Source of the DNA: Planctomycetota bacterium
Lineage (GTDB): Bacteria; Planctomycetota; Planctomycetia; Pirellulales; Pirellulaceae
Assembly: GCA_016872775.1 (NCBI GenBank)
Contig: VGZA01000003.1
Span: forward strand, 111,633 to 175,632
Reading direction: 5' to 3'
DNA length: 64,000 bases
Under the pieces are notes generated by a model. The model was not told the origin of the DNA and did no database searches. It saw only the letters and a program-made list of their open reading frames with translations. Shown in pieces: positions 63,771 to 64,000 of this stretch. Every line of letters starts with the position of its first letter. Positions within the stretch are counted from its first letter, which is position 1. The position numbers and the translations under genes are program-made.

Positions 63771-64000
63771 CTTCGTCCTCCTGACGATTGGGAGTGGGGT
63801 TCCAGACGACTTGGGGCGGCATGTTAGAAAATACGAGCAACTTTGGCCAGATCATTCGTTGCGCTCTTTGGCGGGGGCGCACATTGCACTTTGCGCGGTA
63901 GCGTGTTTCGTGTTAACAAAAGGGGGGGTAAATTTGGGCCGTCGGATTCGGTCCGCTGATAAATTGTGCAAAGCAGGGTGCCAGGGATGGCAACAAGCAA
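63771..64000. other. Upstream region of the L,D-transpeptidase gene at window edge
   Basis: About 230 bases. AGGAGGACGAAGG lies just before the minus-strand ATG at 63770 (seen as CCTTCGTCCTCCT on plus), a strong ribosome site. A run of seven G is at about 63922. No gene is visible before the window end. Confidence 0.5.

Overview
The window is a high-GC bacterial chromosome segment that most likely comes from a planctomycete of the Pirellulales type. This rests on gene content seen directly: two large PSD1/cytochrome-c proteins (DUF1549/DUF1553), three DUF1501 proteins with Tat-like leaders, a PVC-type haem-binding/DUF1080 fusion, twin Gfo/Idh/MocA oxidoreductases with Tat-like leaders, and an EF-G of the mitochondrial-like (spdEFG1) type with HIDSGKT in its P-loop. 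Genes sit in short same-strand runs separated by intergenic repeats. No rRNA, tRNA, CRISPR array, insertion sequence or integrase was seen.

Layout. 1-8.3 kb holds core genes: the end of purQ; a minus-strand run ROK sugar kinase > lepA > orphan histidine kinase; then a small membrane protein, a cupin, ligA and a BON protein on plus. 8.4-21.1 kb is secreted catabolism: a 1932-aa VCBS/PVC-dehydrogenase/haem/DUF1080 protein, an SMP-30-like lactonase, an epoxide-hydrolase-like enzyme (minus), and a PSD1 + DUF1501 pair. 21-28.1 kb is the envelope: a beta-barrel protein with no canonical start, an aquaporin, a di-haem cytochrome c peroxidase, and a minus pair LptD-like > DgkA-like. 28.1-33.4 kb is an accessory, partly decayed patch: a beta-lactamase-family remnant, a rhomboid whose 5' end looks broken, a hydrolase, several small unknown or membrane proteins, a DUF1801 protein, and a 230-bp REPIN/MITE-like inverted repeat.

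33.6-41.6 kb holds a TerC-family protein and a tightly packed minus operon: PSD1-LamG > DUF1501 > ATP-grasp > LLM flavin monooxygenase. 41.8-49.8 kb holds a coiled-coil secreted protein, a large PF20091-like hydrolase, a decayed DUF3375 (JetA/Wadjet-like) remnant, a 948-aa secreted glycosidase-like protein and a Gfo/Idh/MocA protein. 49.9-57.3 kb is a plus run: speA, a SenB-like selenosugar synthase, an alpha/beta hydrolase, an amidohydrolase, a second Gfo/Idh/MocA protein and a CoA-binding protein. 57.5-63.8 kb holds a third DUF1501, EF-G, pyrE and a LysM/L,D-transpeptidase.

The most interesting items are the ATP-grasp/LLM pair translationally coupled inside a PSD1/DUF1501 operon, an orphan SenB-like gene directly behind speA, the DUF3375 relic, the REPIN-like element, and several outer-membrane or membrane genes whose start codons are missing or non-canonical. 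Family assignments come from motif recognition by eye; no database search was run.
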